A stretch of DNA of 64,000 nt from Polaromonas sp. AER18D-145 (lineage in GTDB: Bacteria; Pseudomonadota; Gammaproteobacteria; Burkholderiales; Burkholderiaceae_C). Below are positions 37,975 to 44,886 of this stretch, one piece after another. Under the pieces are notes generated by a model. The model searched no databases. It had not been told where the DNA came from and was given only the letters and a program-made list of their open reading frames with translations. The stretch's first letter is position 1, and the number at the start of each line of letters is the position of its first letter. Position numbers and translations under genes: made by a program. The stretch spans positions 1-64,000 of the forward strand of contig NZ_NBZV01000027.1 in assembly GCF_002379095.1 (NCBI RefSeq), in the 5' to 3' direction.

Positions 37975-38703
37975 ATGCTTATGAAATCCAATACGCCTGA
38001 TTCCCCCGCCCTTCTTGACGAAGGCACGCCGGTCTCCGTCAAGATCCGCGAACGCCTCGCCCTGGCGAAAAAACGCTTCTATGCCAACGACAACATTGCC
38101 GCCTTCATCGAGCCGGGCGAACTGGAGAAGCTGTTGGACGAGGTGGAAGGCAAGATGCAGGGCGTGCTGGACAGCCTGGTGATCGACACCGAGCGCGACC
38201 ACAACACCAACAACACCGCGCGCCGCGTGGCCAAGATGTACCTCAACGAGGTGTTCAAGGGCCGTTATGTGGCCGGTCCCACCGTCACCGAATTTCCCAA
38301 TGCCGAGCACCTCAACGAGCTGATCATTGTCGGTCCGATCACGGTGCGCAGCGCCTGCTCGCACCACTTCTGCCCGGTGATCGGCCAGCTCTGGATAGGC
38401 GTGATGCCCAACGAACACACCAATGTCATCGGCCTGTCCAAATACGCGCGCCTGGCGGAGTGGATCATGGGCCGCCCGCAGATCCAGGAAGAAGCGGTGG
38501 TCCAGCTGGCCGACCTGATCCAGGAAAAAACCCGGCCTGACGGCCTGGCTATCGTCATGGAGGCCAGCCACTACTGCATGGGCTGGCGCGGTGTGAAGGA
38601 CCTGGACAGCAAGATGATCAATTCCGTCATGCGCGGGGTGTTCCTCAAGGACCCGAACCTGCGCCGCGAATTTTTGTCGCTCATCCCGAAAAAGAGCAGC
38701 TAG
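37975..38703 (+). CDS. folE: GTP cyclohydrolase I
   Basis: First enzyme of tetrahydrofolate synthesis: converts GTP to 7,8-dihydroneopterin triphosphate. The 242 residues are slightly longer than the E. coli type. Zinc ligands lie in RSACSHHFCPVIGQ and in YCMGWRG; the catalytic His is in the same RSACSHH segment. RDHNTNNTARRVAKMYLNE is typical of one FolE1 subgroup. Start ATG at 37975 (or 37981). Its TAG stop (38701-38703) coincides with the left end of a 270-bp palindromic element. Confidence 0.95.
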   Translation: MLMKSNTPDSPALLDEGTPVSVKIRERLALAKKRFYANDNIAAFIEPGELEKLLDEVEGKMQGVLDSLVIDTERDHNTNNTARRVAKMYLNEVFKGRYVAGPTVTEFPNAEHLNELIIVGPITVRSACSHHFCPVIGQLWIGVMPNEHTNVIGLSKYARLAEWIMGRPQIQEEAVVQLADLIQEKTRPDGLAIVMEASHYCMGWRGVKDLDSKMINSVMRGVFLKDPNLRREFLSLIPKKSS

Positions 38704-38970
38704 GGCCTGCCCGCACTATGTATGCAAGATGCGTTGCGAGTCAAAAAGGTCATGCGCGAGGCGCAAAATGCAGCCGGGCTGGAGCCCGGCAAGGCTTTGC
38801 AACGCTGCGCATGGCCTTTTTGACTCGCAACCCGGAGGGAACGTGGTTAAAACAGCGCCACTCGTTGTTGCACTCCTAGCCCAGCCGCCCAGGCTGAGCG
38901 TCGTCGCGCGCCTAGATTGGCGCTGTTTTAATCACGTTCGCACTTGCATACATAGTGCGGACAGGCCCTA
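38701..38970. mobile_element. Composite palindromic element, MITE-like, 270 bp
   Basis: Terminal inverted repeats of 28 bp (38701-38728 and 38943-38970), identical except one base, begin TAGGGCCTG and read CCGCACTATGTATGCAAG at the inner side. Inside lie two more long inverted repeats: 38733-38757 with 38807-38831 (25 bp, one mismatch, containing GAGTCAAAAAGG) and 38839-38860 with 38918-38939 (22 bp, one mismatch, containing TTAAAACAGCGCCA). No ORF of note and no transposase. TA at both outer ends could be a TA target duplication as made by IS630/Tc1-type elements. It separates folE from the BLUF gene. Confidence 0.7.
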
Positions 38971-38980
38971 AGGACCCACG

Positions 38981-39406
38981 ATGTTGGTACGCCTTCTTTA
39001 CGCCAGCCGCTCGGTCAACCCCGGCTCCAGCGATCTCACCGAATCCATCCTTGCGCAGTCGCGCAGCCACAACCCGGCCATGGGCATCACCGGCATCCTC
39101 TGCTACGGCGGCGGCATTTTCCTGCAGGCCCTCGAAGGCGGGCGCATGCAGGTCAGCGATCTGTATGGCCACATCCAGAGGGACCCGCGCCATAAAGACG
39201 TGGTGCTGCTGCATTACGAGGAAATCTCCGAGCGGCGTTTTGGCGGCTGGACCATGGGCCAGGTCAATGTCGAGCGCATCAACGCCTCCATCCTGCTCAA
39301 ATACTCCGAGAAGGCCGAGCTCGACCCTTACTCGGTGTCGGGCAAGGTGTCGCTGGCCTTGCTGGAAGACCTGATGGCCACCGCCTCCATCTGCGGCAAG
39401 GTCTGA
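38981..39406 (+). CDS. BLUF-domain blue-light photoreceptor
   Basis: A 141-residue single-domain BLUF protein that should bind FAD and sense blue light. All key residues of the BLUF reference AppA occur at a constant offset of 14 with no gaps: Y7 (Tyr21), N31 (Asn45), Q49 (Gln63), W90 (Trp104) and M92 (Met106). LLYASRS, GITGILCYGGGIFLQALEG and FGGW are visible. The C-terminal 40 residues form the usual capping helices; no output domain (EAL, cyclase) is attached, so it must act through a partner protein. It stands alone between the palindromic element and an EamA transporter. Start ATG at 38981 is preceded by AGGACCC. Confidence 0.93.
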   Translation: MLVRLLYASRSVNPGSSDLTESILAQSRSHNPAMGITGILCYGGGIFLQALEGGRMQVSDLYGHIQRDPRHKDVVLLHYEEISERRFGGWTMGQVNVERINASILLKYSEKAELDPYSVSGKVSLALLEDLMATASICGKV

Positions 39407-39470
39407 GTCCTGCTGGCCAGGCAGATGCGCGGGCGCACGGCGTTCGGGTGCGCTGCCCGCCGCTTGCGCC

Positions 39471-40352
39471 ATGCCGCTGTCCGCTTTTGCCCTGGTCCTG
39501 CTTGCCGGCCTGATTCACGCCAGCTGGAACATTGCGGCCAAAAAAGCCGGCGGCGACGCCCGTTTCGCCTTTTTCACCAGCGTGACATTGATGCTGGTCT
39601 GGGCACCGGTCGGCGCGTGGGCCGCCTGGGGGGTGATTCCTGGCTGGGGCTGGCGCGAATGGGCCTTCATCGCCGTCAGCGGTGTGTTGCACGTGCTGTA
39701 TTACATGATCCTGCTGCGCGGCTACCGCAAGGCCGACCTGACGGTGGTCTACCCGCTGGCGCGCGGCTCCGGGCCGCTGCTGTCCTCGCTGGTGGCCATC
39801 ACGCTGCTGGGCGAGCAGATCTCGGCGATGGGGCTGGCGGGCATTGCCGGCGTGGTGGCCGGCGTGTTCCTGATTGCCGGCGGCCCCGGCCTGCTGCGCG
39901 CCGCGCACGACCCGGCCCAGCGTCGCCGCGTGCACAAGGGCATGCTGTACGGCCTGCTCACCGGGGCTTTCATCGCCAGCTACACCGTGGTGGACGGTTA
40001 TGCGGTCAAGTTCATGCTGATGTCGCCCATCCTGCTCGACTACCTGGGCAACTTCGTGCGGCTGGCGCTGCTGGCGCCGGTGGTGTTGCGCGACAGGCCG
40101 GCGGCGGCGCGGCTGTGGCGCCAGCAATGGAAGTACGCGCTGCTGGTCGGCGCCATCAGCCCTGTCTCCTACGTGCTGGTCCTGTATGCGATGCAGGTGG
40201 CGCCGCTGTCGCATGTGGCGCCGGCGCGCGAAGTCTCCATGCTGTTCGCCGCGCTGATCGGCGGGCATTTGCTCGGCGAGGGCGACCGCCTGCAACGCCT
40301 GCTGGGCGCCGGCCTGATTGCTGCGGGCGTGACCGCGCTGGCCCTGGGCTGA
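39471..40352 (+). CDS. EamA/DMT-family transporter
   Basis: Inner-membrane protein of the drug/metabolite transporter superfamily, 293 residues, about ten predicted helices as two EamA halves (about 3-135 and 155-290). DLTVVYPLARGSGPLLSSL is typical of the first half. Substrate unknown; exporters of amino acids or metabolites dominate this family. It lies 64 bases after the BLUF gene and 13 bases before the DUF429 gene. Confidence 0.88.
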   Translation: MPLSAFALVLLAGLIHASWNIAAKKAGGDARFAFFTSVTLMLVWAPVGAWAAWGVIPGWGWREWAFIAVSGVLHVLYYMILLRGYRKADLTVVYPLARGSGPLLSSLVAITLLGEQISAMGLAGIAGVVAGVFLIAGGPGLLRAAHDPAQRRRVHKGMLYGLLTGAFIASYTVVDGYAVKFMLMSPILLDYLGNFVRLALLAPVVLRDRPAAARLWRQQWKYALLVGAISPVSYVLVLYAMQVAPLSHVAPAREVSMLFAALIGGHLLGEGDRLQRLLGAGLIAAGVTALALG

Positions 40353-40365
40353 ACGGAAGCGGCCC

Positions 40366-41199
40366 ATGACCCCAACCCTGCCCCTGCTGATCGGCTGCGA
40401 TTTTTCCAGCAGCCCGACGCGCCGCAAACCCATCGTCCTGGCCAGTGGATCATTGTCCAGCGGGCGCGTATTGCTGGGGGGCCTGGAACGCATCGCGTCG
40501 CTGGAAGCCTTCGGGGACTGGCTGAGCCAGCCGCGTGCGTGGCTGGGCGCTTTTGACTTCCCGTTCGGCCTGCCGCGCGAGCTGGTCGAGCACCTCGGCT
40601 GGCCAGGCCTCTGGACGGCGCTGATGGCCCACTACGCCAGCCTCAGCCGGGAAGAGATCCGGCAGACGTTTGCGGCTTTCTGCGCGGCGCGCCCGGTGGG
40701 CGGCAAGTTTGCGCACCGCGCCACCGACATTCCGGCCGGCTCCAGCCCGTCCATGAAATGGATCAATCCACCGGTGGCGTTCATGCTGCACGCGGGTGTG
40801 CCGCGGCTGCTGGCAGCCGGCGTTCACCTGCCGGGCCTGCACGAGGGCGACCTGTCGCGCGTCGCGCTCGAAGCCTACCCGGGGCTGCTCGCGCGCGAGG
40901 TGCTGGGGCGGCGCTCCTACAAAAGCGACGACCGGCTCAAGCAGACGCCGGACCGGCTGATTGCGCGCAAGGACCTGATCACCGCGCTGGAGATGGGCCA
41001 GACCCGGCTGGGCCTGCGCCTGAAGCTCAGCCATGCGCAGCGTGACACCCTGGTCGACGACGCCAGCGGCGACGCCCTGGATGCAGCGCTCTGCCTGGTG
41101 CAGGCCGCATGGGCACAGGCACAACATGCGCAGGGCGCAGCGAATTACGGCCTGCCCAGCGATGTCGATCCGCTTGAGGGCTGGATCGTTACTGCATGA
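40366..41199 (+). CDS. DUF429 family protein
   Basis: A 277-residue cytoplasmic protein. LIGCDFSSSPTRRKPIVLASG at the N-terminus and GAFDFPFGLPRELV resemble the acidic, nuclease-like (RNase H-like) DUF429 fold. The C-terminal part contains DALDAALCLVQAAW, also typical of the family. No biochemical function is established. Its stop overlaps the start of the next gene by 4 bases (ATGA), suggesting coupled translation with the secreted nuclease. Confidence 0.85.
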   Translation: MTPTLPLLIGCDFSSSPTRRKPIVLASGSLSSGRVLLGGLERIASLEAFGDWLSQPRAWLGAFDFPFGLPRELVEHLGWPGLWTALMAHYASLSREEIRQTFAAFCAARPVGGKFAHRATDIPAGSSPSMKWINPPVAFMLHAGVPRLLAAGVHLPGLHEGDLSRVALEAYPGLLAREVLGRRSYKSDDRLKQTPDRLIARKDLITALEMGQTRLGLRLKLSHAQRDTLVDDASGDALDAALCLVQAAWAQAQHAQGAANYGLPSDVDPLEGWIVTA

Positions 41200-41687
41200 C
41201 CATGACCATGACCGCGTTCAAAATCGCTATATTTTTGATAGCTGTCAGCGTCCATTCCGCCTGGGCAGAAGGCATGAAAGTCACACATATCACCGACGGA
41301 GACACGTTGTGGGTCCGGCCCGCCGGAGGCGGCAGGCCGGTCAAGCTGCGCCTGGCCGGCATCGATGCGCCCGAGATCTGCCAGGCCGGCGGCCGTGCCG
41401 CGCGTGTCGCCCTGGCCAGCCGCGTGGCGCGCCGCACGGTGGTCGTGACGACGCACCATCATGACGACTATGGCCGCGCCGTGGCAACCGTGCATCTGGA
41501 CGGAGAAGACATGGCCGGCTGGATGGTCGCGCAAGGCCATGCCTGGTCGTACCGGTATGGGCGTGAGGACGGGCCCTACCTGGGGTTGCAGAGGCAGGCC
41601 CGGTCGGCGCGGCGTGGCCTGTTTGCCGATCCGCAGGCGCTGCCGCCCCGCCTTTTCCGCAAGCGGCACGGCTCCTGCCACCCTTGA
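41196..41687 (+). CDS. Secreted thermonuclease-family (SNase-like) nuclease
   Basis: A 163-residue exported protein with an SNase fold. ITDGDTLWV (D34/D36), RLAGIDAPEI (R52, D57, E60) correspond to the calcium-binding and catalytic residues of staphylococcal nuclease; a GxxYRYGRED-like segment follows. The signal peptide is residues 1-24 (cleavage after SAWA). Its hydrophobic core, IAIFLIAVS (residues 10-18), is encoded by the 5' part of a 57-bp-family repeat (R8). ATGs at 41196, 41202 and 41208 could each start it; 41196 overlaps DUF429. Confidence 0.88.
   Translation: MTMTMTAFKIAIFLIAVSVHSAWAEGMKVTHITDGDTLWVRPAGGGRPVKLRLAGIDAPEICQAGGRAARVALASRVARRTVVVTTHHHDDYGRAVATVHLDGEDMAGWMVAQGHAWSYRYGREDGPYLGLQRQARSARRGLFADPQALPPRLFRKRHGSCHP
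41225..41265 (+). repeat. 57-bp-family repeat, copy R8, encoding a signal-peptide core
   Basis: Forward copy: CGCTATATTTTTGATAGCTG (41225-41244) is the 5' part of the repeat. The remainder (TCAGCG, CCTGGGC, AAGGC) is degenerate. It lies wholly in the signal-peptide region of the SNase-like gene. Confidence 0.65.
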
Positions 41688-41827
41688 GGCGCCGGTGCGC
41701 GGGGACTGCCTGCCGTCCTACAAAAAATTCCGCAGGCGCTGACGATCTGCCCAAACCAGCTTGCCTACAGTGGGGGTGTGCTCGCCATTCAGGCGGGCCG
41801 CATCCCATTTTCAAAGGAAGAAACACC

Positions 41828-42010
41828 ATGAACAAGCATCAAGTCGAAGGCCGTGTGGACCAGGCTGCGGGCAAAGCCAAGGAAGTGGCTGGTCGCGTGG
41901 TTGGCAATGAAAAGCTGGAGGCTGAAGGACTGGCGGACCAGGCCAAGGGCAAAACCCAGGCGGGTTACGGTGACGCCAAGGAAAACGTCAAGGACAAGCC
42001 CAAAAACTGA
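41828..42010 (+). CDS. CsbD-family stress protein
   Basis: A 60-residue hydrophilic cytoplasmic protein with CsbD-type repeats (MNKHQVEGRVDQAAGKAKE, GNEKLEAEGLADQAKGK). CsbD proteins are general-stress proteins of unknown mechanism. Preceded by AAAGGAAGAAACACC. The upstream 140 bases contain GTCCTACA (41715-41722), possibly a response-regulator half-site (see findings). Followed by a BON lipoprotein gene 49 bases later. Confidence 0.93.
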   Translation: MNKHQVEGRVDQAAGKAKEVAGRVVGNEKLEAEGLADQAKGKTQAGYGDAKENVKDKPKN

Positions 42011-42059
42011 TCGACAAGATCTGAGCGTTGCGAATTTCATCTCAACAAAGGAGAGCACC

Positions 42060-42515
42060 ATGAACCCAACCCCTCTTCAAGCGCGGCGACCACTTCTGGC
42101 GCTGGCGTGTTCCGTCGCCGTCCTGCTGGCACTGACGGCCTGCAACAAAGCGGATGACGGCAAGACCGTTGGCCAGTCGATCGATTCCGGCATCGCCAAA
42201 ACCGAGAAGGCTGCCAAGGACGCCGGCAACACCGTGAAAGAAGCGTCCAAGGACGCGCAAGCCACCGGTAGCCAGGCCAGCACCACCATGGGTGAAAAAA
42301 TAGACGACGTCACCATCACGGCGACAGTCTCCACCGGGCTGGCCAAGGACCCGGATCTGAGCGCCATCAAGATCAATGTCGACACCAAGGATGGCGTGGT
42401 CACGCTGAACGGTCCGGCGCCCAGCGCGGCAGCCAAAGACAAGGCCACCGACATCGCCAAGCAGGTCAAGGGCGTGACCTCGGTCAACAACCAGCTGGTG
42501 GTCAAACCCGGTTAA
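42060..42515 (+). CDS. BON-domain lipoprotein
   Basis: A 151-residue putative lipoprotein: signal peptide with lipobox LTAC (Cys at about residue 23), a Lys/Ala-rich linker (VGQSIDSGIAKTEKAAKD), and one C-terminal BON domain (DDVTITATVSTGLAKDPDLSAIKINVDTKDGVVTLNG). BON (OsmY-like) proteins bind phospholipid and help envelope integrity under osmotic stress. It follows csbD and ends at the terminator at 42537. Confidence 0.92.
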   Translation: MNPTPLQARRPLLALACSVAVLLALTACNKADDGKTVGQSIDSGIAKTEKAAKDAGNTVKEASKDAQATGSQASTTMGEKIDDVTITATVSTGLAKDPDLSAIKINVDTKDGVVTLNGPAPSAAAKDKATDIAKQVKGVTSVNNQLVVKPG

Positions 42516-42536
42516 TTCACTTTTACGTTCAAGCCG

Positions 42537-42580
42537 GTCACTGGCACGCGCCTTCGGGTGGCGTACCAGTGACTTTTTTT
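42537..42580 (+). terminator. Rho-independent terminator after the CsbD-BON genes
   Basis: GTCACTGG (42537-42544) pairs with CCAGTGAC (42566-42573), with GC-rich inner pairing around CCTTCGGGTG and a following run of seven T. Confidence 0.85.
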
Positions 42581-42671
42581 ATGGGCATGGGCCGAGGGCG
42601 CAGGGCCATGGTTCTTTCGGACTCAGACAGAGTCCAGGTGGTAGCGGTGGTAGCGCATCGTGCATCGACCG

Positions 42672-42717
42672 GCAAAAAGCAAAGCGGGGTCCGGTTGCAG
42701 ACAACCGGACCCCGCTT
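42672..42717 (-). terminator. Rho-independent terminator of the minus-strand stress operon
   Basis: Perfect 15-bp arms AAGCGGGGTCCGGTT (42682-42696) and AACCGGACCCCGCTT (42703-42717). The minus-strand tail is TTTGCTTTTTG. It lies 45 bases downstream of the BON gene at 42762-43076. Confidence 0.8.
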
Positions 42718-42761
42718 GACAGGCTGGCAGGGCCAGCCCGTGTCACCCCATCGGGGCTAGT

Positions 42762-43076
42762 TCAAGGACGAACGACGATGTCGTTGCGCACAGCGCGGAC
42801 GTTCTTGGTGTTGCGTGCAATGGTTTCAGCCTGGGCTTTTTCGGCAGCCGATTTGGCAAAGCCAGACAGCTGCACCGTGCCGTTCAGCGTTTCGACGCTG
42901 ATGGAGGTGGCGGCAACCGTCTTGTCTGCTGCGAACTTGGCCTTCACGGCTGTGGTGATGGCTGCGTCGTCGACGTAAGAGCCGGCAGTTTCCTGACCGC
43001 GGGTCACGGCGCAACCAGCGCTGATGATGGTGATGCCAGCCAGGGCGGCGAATGCAATTGCGCGAGCGTATTTCAT
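42762..43076 (-). CDS. BON-domain protein, single domain, putative lipoprotein
   Basis: A 104-residue exported protein with a signal peptide and lipobox-like ISAGC (Cys near residue 22), then one BON domain (VDDAAITTAVKAKFAADKT to NDIVVRP). Start ATG at 43076. Last gene of a minus-strand group of five small envelope-type genes that ends at the terminator at 42672-42717. It is a distinct second BON protein from the one at 42060. Confidence 0.92.
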   Translation of the reverse strand: MKYARAIAFAALAGITIISAGCAVTRGQETAGSYVDDAAITTAVKAKFAADKTVAATSISVETLNGTVQLSGFAKSAAEKAQAETIARNTKNVRAVRNDIVVRP

Positions 43077-43170
43077 GGGTTTTCCTTGAAGTTTATAAAT
43101 ATGTTTTGGTGCGGAGAGTTGAGAAGCTGGCCGACTGACGGCACCACGCCAGTCGGTTTGCGAATGGAAT

Positions 43171-43593
43171 TCATCGAAAGCGGTCGTTCCGGGTGCCGGA
43201 AGCCAGCAGGGAACTGGCCAGGCCGGCAACCTCGGATGACTTCAGCGCCGCGAAAACGAGGCCGGTCAACGATATCAGGCGCCAGGGCCGGAGAAACATG
43301 GCCGCCGCGCCTAGGCCCGCAGAAATGGCCAGCAGCTTCACAGGCTGCTCTTGGGCAAAACGCTGCATCCTCGGTTGGGCAAAATCCAGAGCCAGGCTGG
43401 CCGGGTGGGTTTGCCACCAGGACATGGCCGTCTGTTTGACGAGTGACCAGGTGCTGGCCGACGCGTCAATCTCGTCCGGGCTGCCGCCGTGCTCAACCGC
43501 CGTGGCAGTGTCATGCCCCATCTGGCGAACAATCGCCTGCCGGCTGTTGTCCAGGCGTTGGCGGGGAGAAAGCGCGGTGTTGTCGTTCATCAT
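43171..43593 (-). CDS. Putative membrane protein, operon with YqjE-like protein
   Basis: A 140-residue protein: a hydrophilic N-terminal half, then hydrophobic segments near 83-100 and 103-122. I do not recognise the family. It lies 5 bases after the YqjE-like gene and resembles in position the third gene (YqjK-like) of the cluster at 57.6 kb, though sequence similarity is slight by eye. Confidence 0.7.
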   Translation of the reverse strand: MMNDNTALSPRQRLDNSRQAIVRQMGHDTATAVEHGGSPDEIDASASTWSLVKQTAMSWWQTHPASLALDFAQPRMQRFAQEQPVKLLAISAGLGAAAMFLRPWRLISLTGLVFAALKSSEVAGLASSLLASGTRNDRFR

Positions 43594-43598
43594 CGGGG

Positions 43599-43964
43599 TC
43601 AGGCTGCTGCGCGCAGTGCCTGCGCATCGCGGTCCAGCTGGGCCTTGAGTTCTTCAAAAGGGGTAGCGGCCAGGGGCTGCCGCGCCTTGCCGTAGGCGAC
43701 GAGCAACAGCAGCAGCATGGCCGCCGGAATGGCAACCAGCACCCAGTGAAACTGGTTCAGCAAAATACCGAGCATCAGGGCCACACCCGCCAGTGTCAAA
43801 AACACGCCGGCACACAGCATGACCAGGCCCCACGCCAGTCCGCGCTGAAGCAGCTCCGACCCAGCTTCCGAAGCTTCCTCGTGGACCAGGGCGCCATAGG
43901 CCGACAGGTGATCGACCACCAGGTCGGGGCGTCTGACAAGAATGGAAAACAGCGGGTGCAGCAT
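43599..43964 (-). CDS. Phage holin-family / YqjE-like membrane protein
   Basis: A 121-residue protein with two hydrophobic segments (about 45-68 and 72-92) and a hydrophilic C-terminal helix, as in the YqjE/phage-holin-family membrane proteins. Despite the family name it is not part of a prophage; neighbours are stress-type membrane genes. 5 bases before the gene at 43593. Confidence 0.85.
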   Translation of the reverse strand: MLHPLFSILVRRPDLVVDHLSAYGALVHEEASEAGSELLQRGLAWGLVMLCAGVFLTLAGVALMLGILLNQFHWVLVAIPAAMLLLLLVAYGKARQPLAATPFEELKAQLDRDAQALRAAA

Positions 43965-44005
43965 GGGCGCTCAGTAACTGGGCAAAGGAAGCGAAACGGC
44001 GGAAA

Positions 44006-44407
44006 TCAGCGCTTGTCGCGATGCACGGTCGAGGCCACCAGCAAGGCCACGGCTGCGCCGACTGCGGCGGCGATCAGGATGGACTTCACGGGCTCATTGG
44101 ACACATAACGCGTCGTCGCGTCTGCATAGCGGTGCATGGAGCGCTGTGCGCGGTCGCTGGCCTCCGAGGCCATGTCCAGGCTCTGGCGCGCCAGCTTCTG
44201 CGCCTGGGTGGCCAGCTTGTCGACCAACGGGTCGATGCTGCCGCGCAAATGGCGCACCTTGTCCTCGGCGCGGTCCAGTGTGTCGTTGGCCAGGCTGCGG
44301 GTGCTGTCCATGGCTCTCTCGGCTCCGGTCAGCATCTGCTCGGACAGATGACGCGTGCCCGACAGGGTGTCTTGGTCAGGAGAATGGCTGGAGAGTGGGT
44401 TTTTCAT
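44006..44407 (-). CDS. DUF883/YqjD-like membrane-anchored protein
   Basis: A 133-residue protein with a long helical, hydrophilic N-terminal part (SEQMLTGAERAMDSTRS, LATQAQKLARQSLDMASEA) and a C-terminal transmembrane anchor (SILIAAAVGAAVALLVAST) ending in basic residues. This matches YqjD/ElaB proteins, which anchor to the inner membrane and bind ribosomes in stationary-phase E. coli; direct homology is inferred. Confidence 0.75.
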   Translation of the reverse strand: MKNPLSSHSPDQDTLSGTRHLSEQMLTGAERAMDSTRSLANDTLDRAEDKVRHLRGSIDPLVDKLATQAQKLARQSLDMASEASDRAQRSMHRYADATTRYVSNEPVKSILIAAAVGAAVALLVASTVHRDKR

Positions 44408-44480
44408 GGGGTCCTTGGGAAATGGAAGGAAAAGGCAGGCACCAGCCCGATGTGCGCTGGAGCCGGAGGATGGCGGGGAG

Positions 44481-44645
44481 TCACTTTCTTTTCATCAGGC
44501 CGACCACGAAGCTGATCACAGCCATGATGGCAAAGATGAAAAAGAGGATCTTGGCAATCTCGACGGCGCCAGCGGCAATGCCCCCGAAACCGAACACGGC
44601 TGCGATCAGGGCGATCACGAGGAAAACAACGGAATAGTGCAGCAT
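44481..44645 (-). CDS. DUF1328 (YtjA-like) small membrane protein
   Basis: A 54-residue protein starting [13 protein letters not shown] and ending VGLMKRK. Two hydrophobic segments (about 4-20 and 30-50) with [18 protein letters not shown] between, as in DUF1328 stress-related membrane proteins. It was found by reading the minus strand. First gene of the minus-strand group down to 42762; strong ribosome site (CAAGGAGATCG) precedes it. Confidence 0.88.
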   Translation of the reverse strand: MLHYSVVFLVIALIAAVFGFGGIAAGAVEIAKILFFIFAIMAVISFVVGLMKRK

Positions 44646-44886
44646 GTCGATCTCCTTGCAGGGGCGCGCCCCTTGATGTGCGTGGCGCTCGCAGTTGAAA
44701 CACCTGTAGCAAGGTTAAACGTCGAAGTACCGCGTGTTCATCGGTGAGTGCCGGCTGCCCTTGTCGGTTGGCATGAACACGCCGTGTAGGACGCAGCCGA
44801 TAGGCGCTTGCTGCGCAGGCGGCCAGGGCCAGGGGCCGGCGCTGCGGTGGTGGTCGCCCTGGCCCAGCTGGCGGGTGCGCCTGCGC

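Noticed and set aside
38729-38971. 80-codon frame inside the palindromic element
   Set aside because: It lies across the hairpins and its composition follows the repeats; no ribosome site or family.
43599-43964. Possible prophage remnant suggested by holin-family proteins (also 57130-57573)
   Set aside because: No phage structural, integrase or lysis genes nearby; the YqjE-like membrane proteins share only a family label with holins.
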